This document shows positions 26,557 through 41,076 of a stretch of DNA of 64,000 bases, piece after piece. The DNA lies in assembly GCF_020216065.1 (NCBI RefSeq), contig NZ_JAIWNA010000001.1, positions 62,001 through 126,000 on the forward strand. Reading direction: 5' to 3'. Numbering within the stretch: the first letter of the stretch is position 1; every line of letters starts with the position of its first letter. A program made the position numbers and the translations under genes. A model generated the notes under the pieces. It was not told the DNA's origin. It saw only the letters and a program-made list of their open reading frames with translations, and did no database searches. This DNA is from Nocardia rosealba (lineage in GTDB: Bacteria; Actinomycetota; Actinomycetes; Mycobacteriales; Mycobacteriaceae).

Positions 26557-27746
26557 GTGACCTGGTCCTGGTGCTGAACTCCGGGTCGTCGTCGATCAAA
26601 TACCAGCTGCTGCACGCGGATTCGGGTGAGGTGGTCGCCTCCGGGCTGGCCGAGAAGATCGGTGAGGCGCACAGTGGGCGCATCGTGCACGAGTGCGGTG
26701 GGCGAAAACTGGTGCACGACGGGCGGATCGCCGATCATCGTGACGGGCTGCGGCAGGCCTTCGAGATGTTCCGGGAGACGGGAATCGACCTGACCACCGT
26801 CGGCGTCGGGGCGGTCGGGCACCGGGTGGTGCACGGCGGCGAGGTGTTCTGGGAGCCGACGATCGTCACCGACGACGTGCTCACCACCATCCGGGACCTG
26901 TCCGAGCTCGCGCCGCTGCACAATCCGGCCAATGCCGTCGGTATCGAGTCGACGCGGGAGTTGCTGCCCGGCATCCCGCAGGTCGCCGTGTTCGACACCG
27001 CTTTCTTCCACGGGCTGCCCGATGCCGCCAAGACCTACGCTGTCGACGCGAAAGTCGCTGCCGCGCACGGTATTCGCAAGTACGGGTTCCACGGCACCTC
27101 GCATCAGTACGTGTCGGAGAAGGCCGCCGAGTTCCTCGGACGTGACTACACCGAGTTGAACCAGATCGTCTTCCACCTGGGCAACGGTGCGTCCGCGTCG
27201 GCCATCCGGGGCGGCGTCGCAGTGGACACGACCATGGGTATGACCCCGCTCGAGGGCCTGGTGATGGGTACGCGGCCCGGCGACCTCGATCCCGGCATCG
27301 TGCCGCATCTGGTGCGCGTGGCCGATTTGGATCTCGCGCAGGTGGAGCACCTGCTCAACCGCGATTCCGGGCTCAAGGGGTTGTCGGGGGTCAACGATTT
27401 CCGGGAGCTGGGCGAGCTGGTCGACAAGGGAGACGCCGCAGCGAAACTGGCCTACGACGTCTACATCCACCGCCTGCGCCGCTACCTGGGCGCGTACCTG
27501 GTGGAGCTCGGCTCGGTGGATGTCGTCGTCTTCACCGCGGGTGTCGGCGAGAACGCCGCGAACGTGCGCGCGGACGCCCTCGCTGGGCTGTCGGGCCTGG
27601 GTATCGAGGTCGATCCGGGCCGCAACGAAACCCGGACGCCAGGAGTCCGCCGCATCTCGCCGGAATTCTCCCCGGTCGAGGTTCTGGTGGTCCCCACCAA
27701 CGAGGAACTCGCCATCGCCCGGGCCGCCCACCAGCTGACAAGCTGA
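26553..27746 (+). CDS. ackA: Acetate kinase
   Basis: A 397-residue enzyme that transfers phosphate between acetyl phosphate and ADP. Family signatures are all present: VLNSGSSSIKYQL at the start, GHRVVHGGEVF near residue 88, FHGTSHQYV near residue 178, FHLGNGASASAI near 205 and FTAGVGENAANVR near 328. The GTG start overlaps the pta stop by 4 bp. It is the last gene of the fgd1-side block; the 96 bases to the convergent pknG gene hold no recognisable feature. Confidence 0.97.
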   Translation: MSDLVLVLNSGSSSIKYQLLHADSGEVVASGLAEKIGEAHSGRIVHECGGRKLVHDGRIADHRDGLRQAFEMFRETGIDLTTVGVGAVGHRVVHGGEVFWEPTIVTDDVLTTIRDLSELAPLHNPANAVGIESTRELLPGIPQVAVFDTAFFHGLPDAAKTYAVDAKVAAAHGIRKYGFHGTSHQYVSEKAAEFLGRDYTELNQIVFHLGNGASASAIRGGVAVDTTMGMTPLEGLVMGTRPGDLDPGIVPHLVRVADLDLAQVEHLLNRDSGLKGLSGVNDFRELGELVDKGDAAAKLAYDVYIHRLRRYLGAYLVELGSVDVVVFTAGVGENAANVRADALAGLSGLGIEVDPGRNETRTPGVRRISPEFSPVEVLVVPTNEELAIARAAHQLTS

Positions 27747-27842
27747 GGAACTAGCACCCACAGGGCTCGGTTTCTCGGCCGCCTTGATCTGGACCGACCG
27801 GGGGCGCACCGACGGAGCGTCGAGACGCTATGTGCCGATGTC

Positions 27843-33552
<5,710 letters not shown>

Positions 33553-33678
33553 CGTTCACCTCCCCGTCCTGTCCGCGCACCCGTCCTGGTGCGGAGTTTA
33601 TTGTGGTCGTACCGGTGCCGCAGCCCCTCAGACACCCCCGTGGCGGTTGCTGCACGGCTGCTAGGGAGAGGGTATTGG

Positions 33679-34311
33679 ATGCGCGGTGACGGAGACGGGT
33701 GGGCGGACAGCCCGGGTGGTGTCCGGCACTGGGGCAAGTTCGGTGCGGCGGGCCTGCTGCTGCGCGCGCCGCTGCCCGGTGGTGGGTCGGCGGTGCTGTT
33801 GCAGCATCGGGCCGCGTGGAGTCATCAGGGCGGCACGTGGGCGCTACCCGGTGGGGCCCGCGATTCCCACGAGACCGCCCGGCACGCGGCGGTCCGCGAA
33901 GCCGAGGAAGAGGCCGGGATCAGCGCCGACGCCGTGCGCGTGCGCGCCGAACGCCTCACCATGACCGCACCCAGCGGCTGGACCTACACGACTGTCGTCG
34001 CCGACGCGGCGAGCACGCTGCCGACGGTCCCCAACCAGGAGAGCACCGAACTGGCCTGGGTCCCCGAAGACGACGTCACCGCCCTCCCCCTGCACCCCGG
34101 TTTCGCCGCCGCCTGGGTCGGCCTGCGCGCAGTCCCCCTGCGCGTCGTCGATGTCACCCCCGACCTCGCCCCCGCCCTGCCCCGCACGGTCGACCTGTCC
34201 GGCCACGGCTTCTACTGGCTGCACACCACGGTCACCGGCCCCGGCGCCGAAATCCTCCTCGACAACCCGACCACCGGCCCCACCGTCACCCGAGCCGACC
34301 TCCTGTCCTGA
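33679..34311 (+). CDS. mutT3: NUDIX hydrolase MutT3
   Basis: A 210-residue protein with a complete Nudix box GGARDSHETARHAAVREAEE followed by EAGI (about residues 57-80). Such enzymes cleave nucleoside diphosphates linked to another group; MutT-type members clear oxidised dGTP. The C-terminal 80 residues form an extra domain typical of the actinobacterial Rv0413 group. The start at 33679 has GGGAGAGGG about 6 bases upstream; the frame back to 33589 is not supported. Gene order (glnX, mutT3, thiE) matches M. tuberculosis. Confidence 0.9.
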   Translation: MRGDGDGWADSPGGVRHWGKFGAAGLLLRAPLPGGGSAVLLQHRAAWSHQGGTWALPGGARDSHETARHAAVREAEEEAGISADAVRVRAERLTMTAPSGWTYTTVVADAASTLPTVPNQESTELAWVPEDDVTALPLHPGFAAAWVGLRAVPLRVVDVTPDLAPALPRTVDLSGHGFYWLHTTVTGPGAEILLDNPTTGPTVTRADLLS

Positions 34312-34321
34312 ACCTCACCGA

Positions 34322-34347
34322 TGCCCGCCAATTCCCTTCGGCGGGCA
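34322..34347. terminator. Terminator between convergent mutT3 and thiE
   Basis: TGCCCGCC (34322-34329) pairs perfectly with GGCGGGCA (34340-34347) across a 10-base loop. It lies 10 bases after the mutT3 stop and 22 bases before the thiE stop. There is no long T-run, as is common in high-GC actinobacteria. Confidence 0.5.
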
Positions 34348-34368
34348 ATAGCGATCAAGCGTTCAGGT

Positions 34369-35067
34369 TCAGGAGGCGGCGAGGAGGGCCGATTTGAGTT
34401 CATGGGCGGCGGCTTCGGGGTCGGCGGCCTCGGTGATCGCGCGGACGACGACCACGCGCCGGGCTCCGGCTTCGAGGACCTCCGGGAGGCGCTCGGTGTC
34501 GACGCCGCCGATCGCGAACCAGGGGAGCGTCGGGTGGGAGTCGGCGGTGGTGCGGATCAGGTCTACGCCCGCGGCTTGGCGGCCCGGTTTGGTGGGGGTG
34601 GTCCAGATGGGGCCGGTGCAGAAGTAGTCGAGGTGGCCGTCGATCGCGGCCAGGCCGGCCTGGTTGCGGTTGTGGGTGGACCGGCCGATCACCACATCGG
34701 GGCCGAGGATGCGGCGCGCGTAGGCGGGCGGGAGATCACCTTGGCCCAGGTGGAGCACGTCGGCGCCGGCGGCGAGGGCGATATCGGCCCGGTCGTTCAC
34801 CGCGAGCAGCGCGCCGTGCCGCCGGGTGGCCGCCTTGATCTCGGCGAGCGCACCGAGTTCGGCCTTCGCCTCGAGCGGCCCGAACTCGGCCTCGCCCGGC
34901 GACCCTTTGTCACGCAACTGCACGATGTCGACACCACCGGCCAGCGCGGCATCGACGAATCTGGCCAGATCGCCCTTCTCCCGGCGCGCGTCGGTGCACA
35001 GATACAGCAGGGCCGAGGAGAGGCGTTCCCTCGGCGGGACGGAACGGTTCGGATGGGAGGGCTGCAC
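34369..35067 (-). CDS. thiE: Thiamine-phosphate synthase
   Basis: A 232-residue TIM-barrel enzyme that joins HMP pyrophosphate with thiazole phosphate to give thiamine monophosphate. Key motifs are [52 protein letters not shown] and [15 protein letters not shown], close to the M. tuberculosis enzyme (222 residues). The likely start is the GTG at 35067 ([16 protein letters not shown]); no ribosome site is obvious, so a leaderless message is possible. It is divergent from thiO-thiS-thiG. The frame stays open upstream through the repeat array, but family length argues against a longer protein. Confidence 0.93.
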   Translation of the reverse strand: MQPSHPNRSVPPRERLSSALLYLCTDARREKGDLARFVDAALAGGVDIVQLRDKGSPGEAEFGPLEAKAELGALAEIKAATRRHGALLAVNDRADIALAAGADVLHLGQGDLPPAYARRILGPDVVIGRSTHNRNQAGLAAIDGHLDYFCTGPIWTTPTKPGRQAAGVDLIRTTADSHPTLPWFAIGGVDTERLPEVLEAGARRVVVVRAITEAADPEAAAHELKSALLAAS

Positions 35068-35271
35068 AGTGACGACGGTAGTCGCGCTACCGTGGAACCG
35101 CGAACGTCGAAACCCGGAAAAGTCGGCGGACTCGCGGCGACCCCGCCGAGCCGACCGCCGAACCCGATCGATGTTCGACCAGCGGTCGGCTGGTTTCGCG
35201 GCCGCCGTGATCCGGACTGACCGGAGGGTGCGACGGGCGGCGCCTGCCGCGGATACCCGCAGCAGGTCAGA

Positions 35272-35460
35272 AACCTGCGGCATAAGCCGTATGCCCCGGC
35301 GACATGTCCGGGACCTGCGGCACAAGCCGCGTACGCCCCGGCAACAGGTCGGGGACGTGCGGCGTAAGCCGTGTACACCCCGGCAACAGGTCGGGAACCT
35401 GCGGCATAAGCCGCGTACGCCCCGGCGACAAGTCGGGGACCTGCGGCGCCAGCCGCAAGA
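35272..35460 (+). repeat. 40/42-bp tandem hairpin repeats in the thiO leader
   Basis: Units begin at 35272 (40 bp), 35312, 35354, 35396 (each 42 bp) and 35438 (partial). Each starts ACCTG or ACGTG and contains a GCGGC-N4-GCCGC/T stem whose loop varies (ATAA, ACAA, GTAA, ATAA, GCCA) while the stem is kept, and most end near CAGGT or CAAGT, which can pair with the opening ACCTG. The array ends 17 bases before the thiO ATG and would be transcribed as leader RNA if the promoter lies upstream. No CTGAGA/ACCTGATC thiamine aptamer was found. The 410-bp thiE-thiO gap holds nothing else I can name. Confidence 0.85.
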
Positions 35461-35477
35461 GTTACGGAGGATCGGTG

Positions 35478-36556
35478 ATGCGGACATTGGCGGTTGTCGG
35501 CGGCGGTGCCGTCGGACTCGCCGTCGCATGGCGGGCCGCCGAGGCGGGCTGGACCGTCACCGTGTTCGACCCGGCCCCCGGAACCGGTGCGTCCTTCGTC
35601 GCGGGCGGCATGCTCGCACCGCTGTCGGAGGGCTGGCCCGGTGAAGACCGCGTGCTGGAGTTCGGCGCCGCTGCCCTGGCCGCCTGGCCGTCCTTCGCCG
35701 AGCAGTTGCGCGCGATCACTGGCGAGTCCGTCTTCGTCGCCGATGAAACGCTCACCGTCGCCCTCGACGCCGCCGACGCCCAGGACCTGCACACCGTCGC
35801 CGATTGGCTCGCCGGTTTCGGTCACGATCTTCCTGTGCTCGATCGCGCCGGAGTCCGCGCGCTGGAACCGGCGCTGGCCCGCACCGTCCGCGCGGGCCTG
35901 CACGCCAGGACGGAACCGGCCGTCGACAATCGCCGCGTCCTGCGCGCATTGCACGCCGCCTGTGCCGCTTCGGGCGTCGAGATCCGCGCGGAATCCGTTG
36001 CCGCACTGGAGGATCTACCGCACGACCGGATCGTCCTCGCCGCGGGTGCACGGTCCGCCGAGCTGTGGCCCGGCCTGCCGGTGCGCCCGGTGAAGGGGGA
36101 GATCCTGCGGTTGCGCCGCAGGCCGGGCGTGAGCCCACCGCCGACCCGGGTGATCCGTGCGCGAGTGCACGGCAGACCGGTCTACCTGGTGCCAAGGGCG
36201 GACGGAATCGTCCTCGGCGCAACACAATACGAGGCCGGGCTCGACACGACGGTCACCGTCGGCGGGGTCCGCGACCTGATCGCCGACGCCGAAGCCATCC
36301 TGCCCGGCATCGGCGAATACGAGCTCGCCGAGGCCGCCGCCGGTTCCCGCCCCGCCACCCCCGACAACCTGCCGCTGCTCGGCCCACTCGACGACCGGGT
36401 ACTCGCGGCCACCGGACACGGCCGCAACGGCATGCTCACCCTCGCGCTCACCGCGGCCCTGGTCCCCGGTCTGCTCGACGGTGTCACCACGCCGGTCGCC
36501 GAACTGGCCGCACCGCAACGTTTTCCAGCATCCGTGCTGTCTCGAGGAGGAACCCG

Positions 36557-36560
<4 letters not shown>
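35478..36560 (+). CDS. thiO: Glycine oxidase ThiO
   Basis: A 360-residue FAD-dependent oxidase that turns glycine into dehydroglycine for thiazole formation. The FAD site [10 protein letters not shown] is at residues 8-17. [13 protein letters not shown] and the later [14 protein letters not shown] and [14 protein letters not shown] segments are typical of D-amino-acid oxidase-fold ThiO. The ATG at 35478 is 7 bases after GGAGG. A longer in-frame reading back to 35304 would translate the 42-bp repeats (Cys-Gly-Arg-rich) and is rejected. thiS overlaps its last 4 bases. Confidence 0.94.
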
Positions 36561-37520
<960 letters not shown>

Positions 37521-37524
37521 GGGT

Positions 37525-37550
37525 TCGGGTCATCCTCGAGGATGACCCGA
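37525..37550. terminator. Perfect 26-bp palindrome after thiG
   Basis: TCGGGTCATCCTC (37525-37537) is followed at once by its exact reverse complement GAGGATGACCCGA (37538-37550). It starts 4 bases after the thiG stop and 54 bases before the ABC ATPase ATG. Position favours a terminator lacking a U-run; a repressor site for the ABC operon is the alternative. Confidence 0.55.
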
Positions 37551-37603
37551 CTCGCGACTTCCAGGCGACGCGCGCGCCGGGTTTGCTGGGGCATGCTGGA
37601 CGC

Positions 37604-38536
37604 ATGATCGAGCTGAGGGGCCTGACCAAGAAATTCGGCCAGACCGTCGCGGTCCAGGATCTCTCGTTCACCGTCCAGCCTGGACAGGTGACCGGGTTCC
37701 TGGGACCCAACGGTGCGGGTAAATCGACGACGATGCGGATGATCCTCGGGTTGGACAAACCCACCGCGGGCACCGCGTTGATCGGCGGCAAGCTGTACCA
37801 GGAGCTCGAGCGGCCACTCACCCAGGTGGGTGCGCTGCTCGACGCCAAATGGGTGCATCCCAACCGGTCGGCGCGCGCGCATCTGCAATGGCTCGCCGCG
37901 TCCAACGACCTGCCCAAGGACCGGGTCGAGGAGGTGCTGCGGCTGGTCGGCCTGTCCGAGGTGGCGGGTAAGAACGCCGGCGGCTTCTCGCTCGGCATGT
38001 CACAGCGGCTCGGCCTTGCCGGCGCGTTGCTGGGTGATCCGAAGGTGCTGCTGTTCGACGAGCCGGTCAACGGTCTCGACCCCGAGGGCATCCTGTGGAT
38101 CCGCCGGTTCATGCAGCGTCTCGCCGCCGAGGGCCGCACGGTGCTGGTCTCGAGCCACCTGCTTTCGGAGATGGCGCAGACCGCCGACCATCTGATCGTC
38201 ATCGGTCGCGGCAAACTCATCGCCGACACTACCACCAAGGACTTCATCGACCGCGCGTCCGAACAGTCGGTGCGCGTGCGGAGTCCGCAGCTCGACCAGC
38301 TGCGCAGCCTGCTCACCTCGCACGGCATGACCGTGCGCGAAGACGGCGACGCCGCGCTGGTCGTCACCGGGGTGACCAGCGACGAGGTCGGCAAGGTCGC
38401 GGGAACCAACAGCGTCACGCTCTACGAGCTGGCACCGCAGCAGGCCTCCCTCGAGGAGGCGTTCATGCGGATGACCGGCGGCGCCGTGGAATACCACGGC
38501 GGGGGAATCGATCAGGTGATGGGAGGTGCGCTCTGA
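37604..38536 (+). CDS. ABC-2 type transporter ATP-binding protein
   Basis: A 310-residue ATPase. Walker A GPNGAGKST is at 34-42, the signature is the relaxed GGFSLGMSQ typical of ABC-2/drug exporters, Walker B reads VLLFDEPVNGLDP and the H-loop VLVSSHLL. The C-terminal 90 residues form the extension common in NatA/DrrA-like ATPases. With the permease that follows it would export an unknown substrate (antibiotic, lipid or similar). The ATG at 37604 starts MIELRGLTKKFGQ. The permease start overlaps its stop by one base. Confidence 0.92.
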   Translation: MIELRGLTKKFGQTVAVQDLSFTVQPGQVTGFLGPNGAGKSTTMRMILGLDKPTAGTALIGGKLYQELERPLTQVGALLDAKWVHPNRSARAHLQWLAASNDLPKDRVEEVLRLVGLSEVAGKNAGGFSLGMSQRLGLAGALLGDPKVLLFDEPVNGLDPEGILWIRRFMQRLAAEGRTVLVSSHLLSEMAQTADHLIVIGRGKLIADTTTKDFIDRASEQSVRVRSPQLDQLRSLLTSHGMTVREDGDAALVVTGVTSDEVGKVAGTNSVTLYELAPQQASLEEAFMRMTGGAVEYHGGGIDQVMGGAL

Positions 38537-39303
38537 TGGGCGTGCTCGCTGCGGAACGAATCAAACTCACCTCCACCCGTTCGCCGTGGTGGTGCTCGGC
38601 GGTGGTGGTGCTCCTCGGCATCGGCCTCGCGGCCCTGATGGCCGTCATCACCAGTGTCGACACCTCCCAGGCGACCGAGCCGGGCGAGGGGCCGCCGATG
38701 CTCACCCCGAGTCTGGCGACGTCGGGCGTGACGGGCTTCGGCGTGATGGTGCTGATGATCATGGCCGCGCTCACGGTGACCAGCGAATACCGCTTCGGAG
38801 TGATCCGGACGAGCTTCCTCGCGGTGCCCAACCGGTCGAAGGTGATCGTGTCCAAGGCCGGCCTGGTCGGTGTGTACGCGGCGGTGCTGACCGGCGTGCT
38901 CGCGCTGGCAGCCTTCGTGGTTGCCAAGGCGATCGTCGGTGACGATGCCCCGATGCTGGTGCTCGACGGCAACTGGCGCGCCATCTACGGCATCCCGATC
39001 TACGCCTTCCTGAGCGTGCTGCTCGCGGTCGGTGTGGGTGTGCTGGTTCGCCAGTCCGCGGCCGCCATCTCGCTCATCGTGCTGTGGCCGCTGCTCATCG
39101 AGAGCCTGCTCGGCGCGTTCGGCAGCTTCGGCCGCGCGGTCAACCCGTTCCTGCCCTTCGCCAACGTGAACCGCTTCCTGTCGGTCGAGGAAGTCTCGGG
39201 CGACTGGCACTGGGGAGTATGGGGCAGCCTGGCGTACTTCGCCGCGTTCTGCGTCATCGTCTTCGCCGGCGCCCTGGTGGTAGTGAACCGCCGCGACGCC
39301 TGA
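38536..39303 (+). CDS. ABC-2 type transporter permease
   Basis: A 255-residue protein with six hydrophobic segments; GVLAAERIKLTSTRSPWW at the N-terminus and TVTSEYRFGVIRTSFLAVPN near residue 78 are features of ABC-2 membrane subunits that pair with single-domain ATPases. It overlaps the ATPase stop by one base (TGATG), so the subunits are made together, probably as a two-plus-two complex. The substrate is not predictable. A very strong terminator follows at 39378. Confidence 0.9.
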   Translation: MGVLAAERIKLTSTRSPWWCSAVVVLLGIGLAALMAVITSVDTSQATEPGEGPPMLTPSLATSGVTGFGVMVLMIMAALTVTSEYRFGVIRTSFLAVPNRSKVIVSKAGLVGVYAAVLTGVLALAAFVVAKAIVGDDAPMLVLDGNWRAIYGIPIYAFLSVLLAVGVGVLVRQSAAAISLIVLWPLLIESLLGAFGSFGRAVNPFLPFANVNRFLSVEEVSGDWHWGVWGSLAYFAAFCVIVFAGALVVVNRRDA

Positions 39304-39377
39304 CCTGGTCCTGCCCGGGCTGCCCTCGCAACAAGCCCGGGCCGCGTGGGGCCGACCTTGTCGGGAGGTCGTACCCG

Positions 39378-39416
39378 GAAACCCCCGGCGTCCGCTGCCC
39401 GGACGCCGGGGGTTTC
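39378..39416. terminator. Strong intrinsic terminator after the ABC operon
   Basis: A perfect 16-bp stem joins GAAACCCCCGGCGTCC (39378-39393) and GGACGCCGGGGGTTTC (39401-39416) around a 7-base loop. It lies 75 bases after the permease stop. The remaining 148 bases to the cyclase start show no other clear element. Confidence 0.85.
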
Positions 39417-39564
39417 GCGTATCCCCACATATCTCGCAAGCACATGGGTAACTCACCGGGCACGGACTACCTCGACCCCCGACACCGTCTGGCCGCCGAC
39501 GCAATTCACCCCGCACCCAAGTCTGGCCTTAAATTCCGGGGTGGAGGGACTGTAGGCTCAGGCC

Positions 39565-40476
39565 GTGAGTGAAACGCCTTCTGGCGCGCCGGATCCGCGA
39601 CAGCGTGACGCTGACGCCGAGGTGTTCATCCCGTTGGAGCCGACCGTCGATGCCGACTCCGAGGAGTCCGGTGCCCGCAACGGTCGTCGTCGCGTGCAGA
39701 TCTCGTCGAAACTGCAGGCCGCCAACCGTCGTGCCGATGTGATCGGCGCGTTGCGCAAGGCCCGTCAGCAGCTGCCGGGCGACCCGTCGTTCGGCGATCC
39801 GCTGTCGGTGTCGGGGCCGGGTGGGGCGCGGGCGGTGGCGCGGGTGGCCGACCGGATCGCCGGTGGTGCGCCGACGGCGGCACGCGAGATCGGTTTCGGC
39901 GCGCTGCAGGTGTGGCAGGCCGCCCTCGAGCGCGTCGGGCGTGGCCGGGGCACCGAAGAGGTGACGATCGTGTTCACCGACCTGGTCGGCTTCTCCAGCT
40001 GGGCGCTCGCGGCGGGCGACGAACGCACCCTCGACCTGTTGCGCAAGGTGGCCAAGGCCATCGAACCGCCGATCGCCGAGCGTGGCGGCCAGGTGGTCAA
40101 ACGCATGGGCGACGGCCTGATGGCCGTGTTCTCCTCACCCGACCGCGCGGTGCGCGCCGCCCTCGCGGCCCGCCGCAACCTCGCGGACGTGGAGGTACAG
40201 GGCTACAAACCGCGTATGCGCGTCGGTCTGCACACCGGTTCCCCGCGTGAGATCGGTGGCGACTGGCTCGGCGTCGACGTGAACATCGCCGCCCGCATGA
40301 TGGAGGCGGGCGGCAACGGCAACACCATGATCTCCAGCACGACCATGGCCGCCCTGCGCCCGGAAACCCTCCCGGACCTGGGCGTCACCGCCAAGCTCTA
40401 CCGCCGCAACTTCTGGGCGGCCCCCCTCAACGGTGTCCCCGAGGACGTGAAGATCTTCAAGCTAACCCCGGCCTGA
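39565..40476 (+). CDS. Class III adenylate cyclase
   Basis: A 303-residue protein: about 60 disordered residues, a helical regulatory segment (60-125), then the cyclase domain (about 130-260). Metal ligands are Asp139 (VFTDLVGFSSW) and Asp183 (KRMGDGLMAVF). Lys179 and Asp238 are candidate adenine-specifying residues, and the transition-state Asn240 and Arg244 lie in DVNIAARM. All catalytic residues appear intact, so it should make cyclic AMP. No membrane segment is present, so it is probably cytosolic, with the N-terminal part acting as sensor. The start is GTG. Confidence 0.9.
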   Translation: MSETPSGAPDPRQRDADAEVFIPLEPTVDADSEESGARNGRRRVQISSKLQAANRRADVIGALRKARQQLPGDPSFGDPLSVSGPGGARAVARVADRIAGGAPTAAREIGFGALQVWQAALERVGRGRGTEEVTIVFTDLVGFSSWALAAGDERTLDLLRKVAKAIEPPIAERGGQVVKRMGDGLMAVFSSPDRAVRAALAARRNLADVEVQGYKPRMRVGLHTGSPREIGGDWLGVDVNIAARMMEAGGNGNTMISSTTMAALRPETLPDLGVTAKLYRRNFWAAPLNGVPEDVKIFKLTPA

Positions 40477-40797
40477 CCGCTTGGCCAGCCGATCCTGTTC
40501 CTTCCAGTAGGCCCGGAACGCCTGCTGAGTCGGAGTCGGCCTGGTGGTCAGCGCCTGCCAGTCCGTTCGCCGCGCGAAGTCGACGGCCAGCAGCACGGGC
40601 AGGATGAAGGCCTGGAAGAAGATCAGATAGCTGCCGCCCTCGAACACGAACATCAGATAGCCGGCGTAGCCGAGATAGACGACGCCGAACACGGCGTTGA
40701 GGCCGCGCGACAGCTCGCTCTGACCGTTGTTGACGTTTGCCATCGCGATCATCGCGAAGCCGCTGACCGCGAGCAGTCCGACGTACCAGGTGAACAT
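40462..40797 (-). CDS. Small multi-pass membrane protein
   Basis: A 111-residue protein with three or four hydrophobic segments (WYVGLLAVSGFAMIAMAN, LNAVFGVVYLGYAGYLMFVF, YLIFFQAFILPVLLAVDFA) and a charged C-terminal tail ending in Arg/Gly. The ATG at 40797 is used. The family is not recognised. It overlaps the 3' end of the adenylate cyclase gene by 15 bp on the opposite strand and lies 53 bases downstream of another tiny membrane protein on the same strand. Confidence 0.65.
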   Translation of the reverse strand: MFTWYVGLLAVSGFAMIAMANVNNGQSELSRGLNAVFGVVYLGYAGYLMFVFEGGSYLIFFQAFILPVLLAVDFARRTDWQALTTRPTPTQQAFRAYWKEQDRLAKRSGRG

Positions 40798-40850
40798 GGG
40801 TGCAAGCCAACAGTGCGCGCCTTACCCGGGGCTTGCGAAACCCTTGGCGG

Positions 40851-40991
40851 TCAGAGCCAGAGGAAAGCGCCTGCGGCGGCGAGGGCGGCCGCGGCGATCA
40901 GGGCGATCGACATCGCGCGATTGTTCTTCCAGGTGGTGTAGGCGCCGCCGAGCAGGAAACCGGCGAGGGCGAAGAGCAGGACCGCAGACAT
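40851..40991 (-). CDS. Tiny two-helix membrane protein (46 residues)
   Basis: A short frame encodes MSAVLLFALAGFLLGGAY, a charged turn (TTWKNNRAMS), then a second hydrophobic helix (IALIAAAALAAAGAFLWL) and stops. Two helices with a basic loop are what a small membrane protein should look like, and the reading frame shows strong third-position GC preference. An ATG 9 bases earlier (41000, adding MEN) is an alternative start. It shares its strand with the membrane protein at 40462 and is divergent from the acyl-CoA operon. Function unknown. Confidence 0.55.
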   Translation of the reverse strand: MSAVLLFALAGFLLGGAYTTWKNNRAMSIALIAAAALAAAGAFLWL

Positions 40992-41027
40992 GTTCTCCAT
41001 CTTGCCTGGTGAATTGCCCGCAGTTAA

Positions 41028-41043
41028 CAAGCACGCATGCTTG
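41028..41043. promoter_or_regulatory. Palindromic operator upstream of the acyl-CoA operon
   Basis: CAAGCA-CGCA-TGCTTG is a perfect 6+6 inverted repeat 33 bases before the ATG of the AtuA-family gene, flanked by GTTAA on the left and a T-run on the right. Size and symmetry fit a TetR-family operator. The TetR gene at the end of the same operon (49742) is the natural candidate to bind it. Confidence 0.6.
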
Positions 41044-41076
41044 CTTTTTTACGGGACCGATGTGATCCTGGGTGCC

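Noticed and set aside
35304..35477. N-terminal extension of ThiO through the 42-bp repeats (14-residue Cys/Gly/Arg units)
   Set aside because: GGAGG is placed 7 bases before the ATG at 35478 and ThiO family length fits that start. The repeat is open in several frames on both strands.
35068..35477. Thiamine pyrophosphate riboswitch
   Set aside because: No CTGAGA box or ACCTGATC element was found on either strand. Only a loose likeness to one half of the aptamer is seen in the repeats, so I did not call it.
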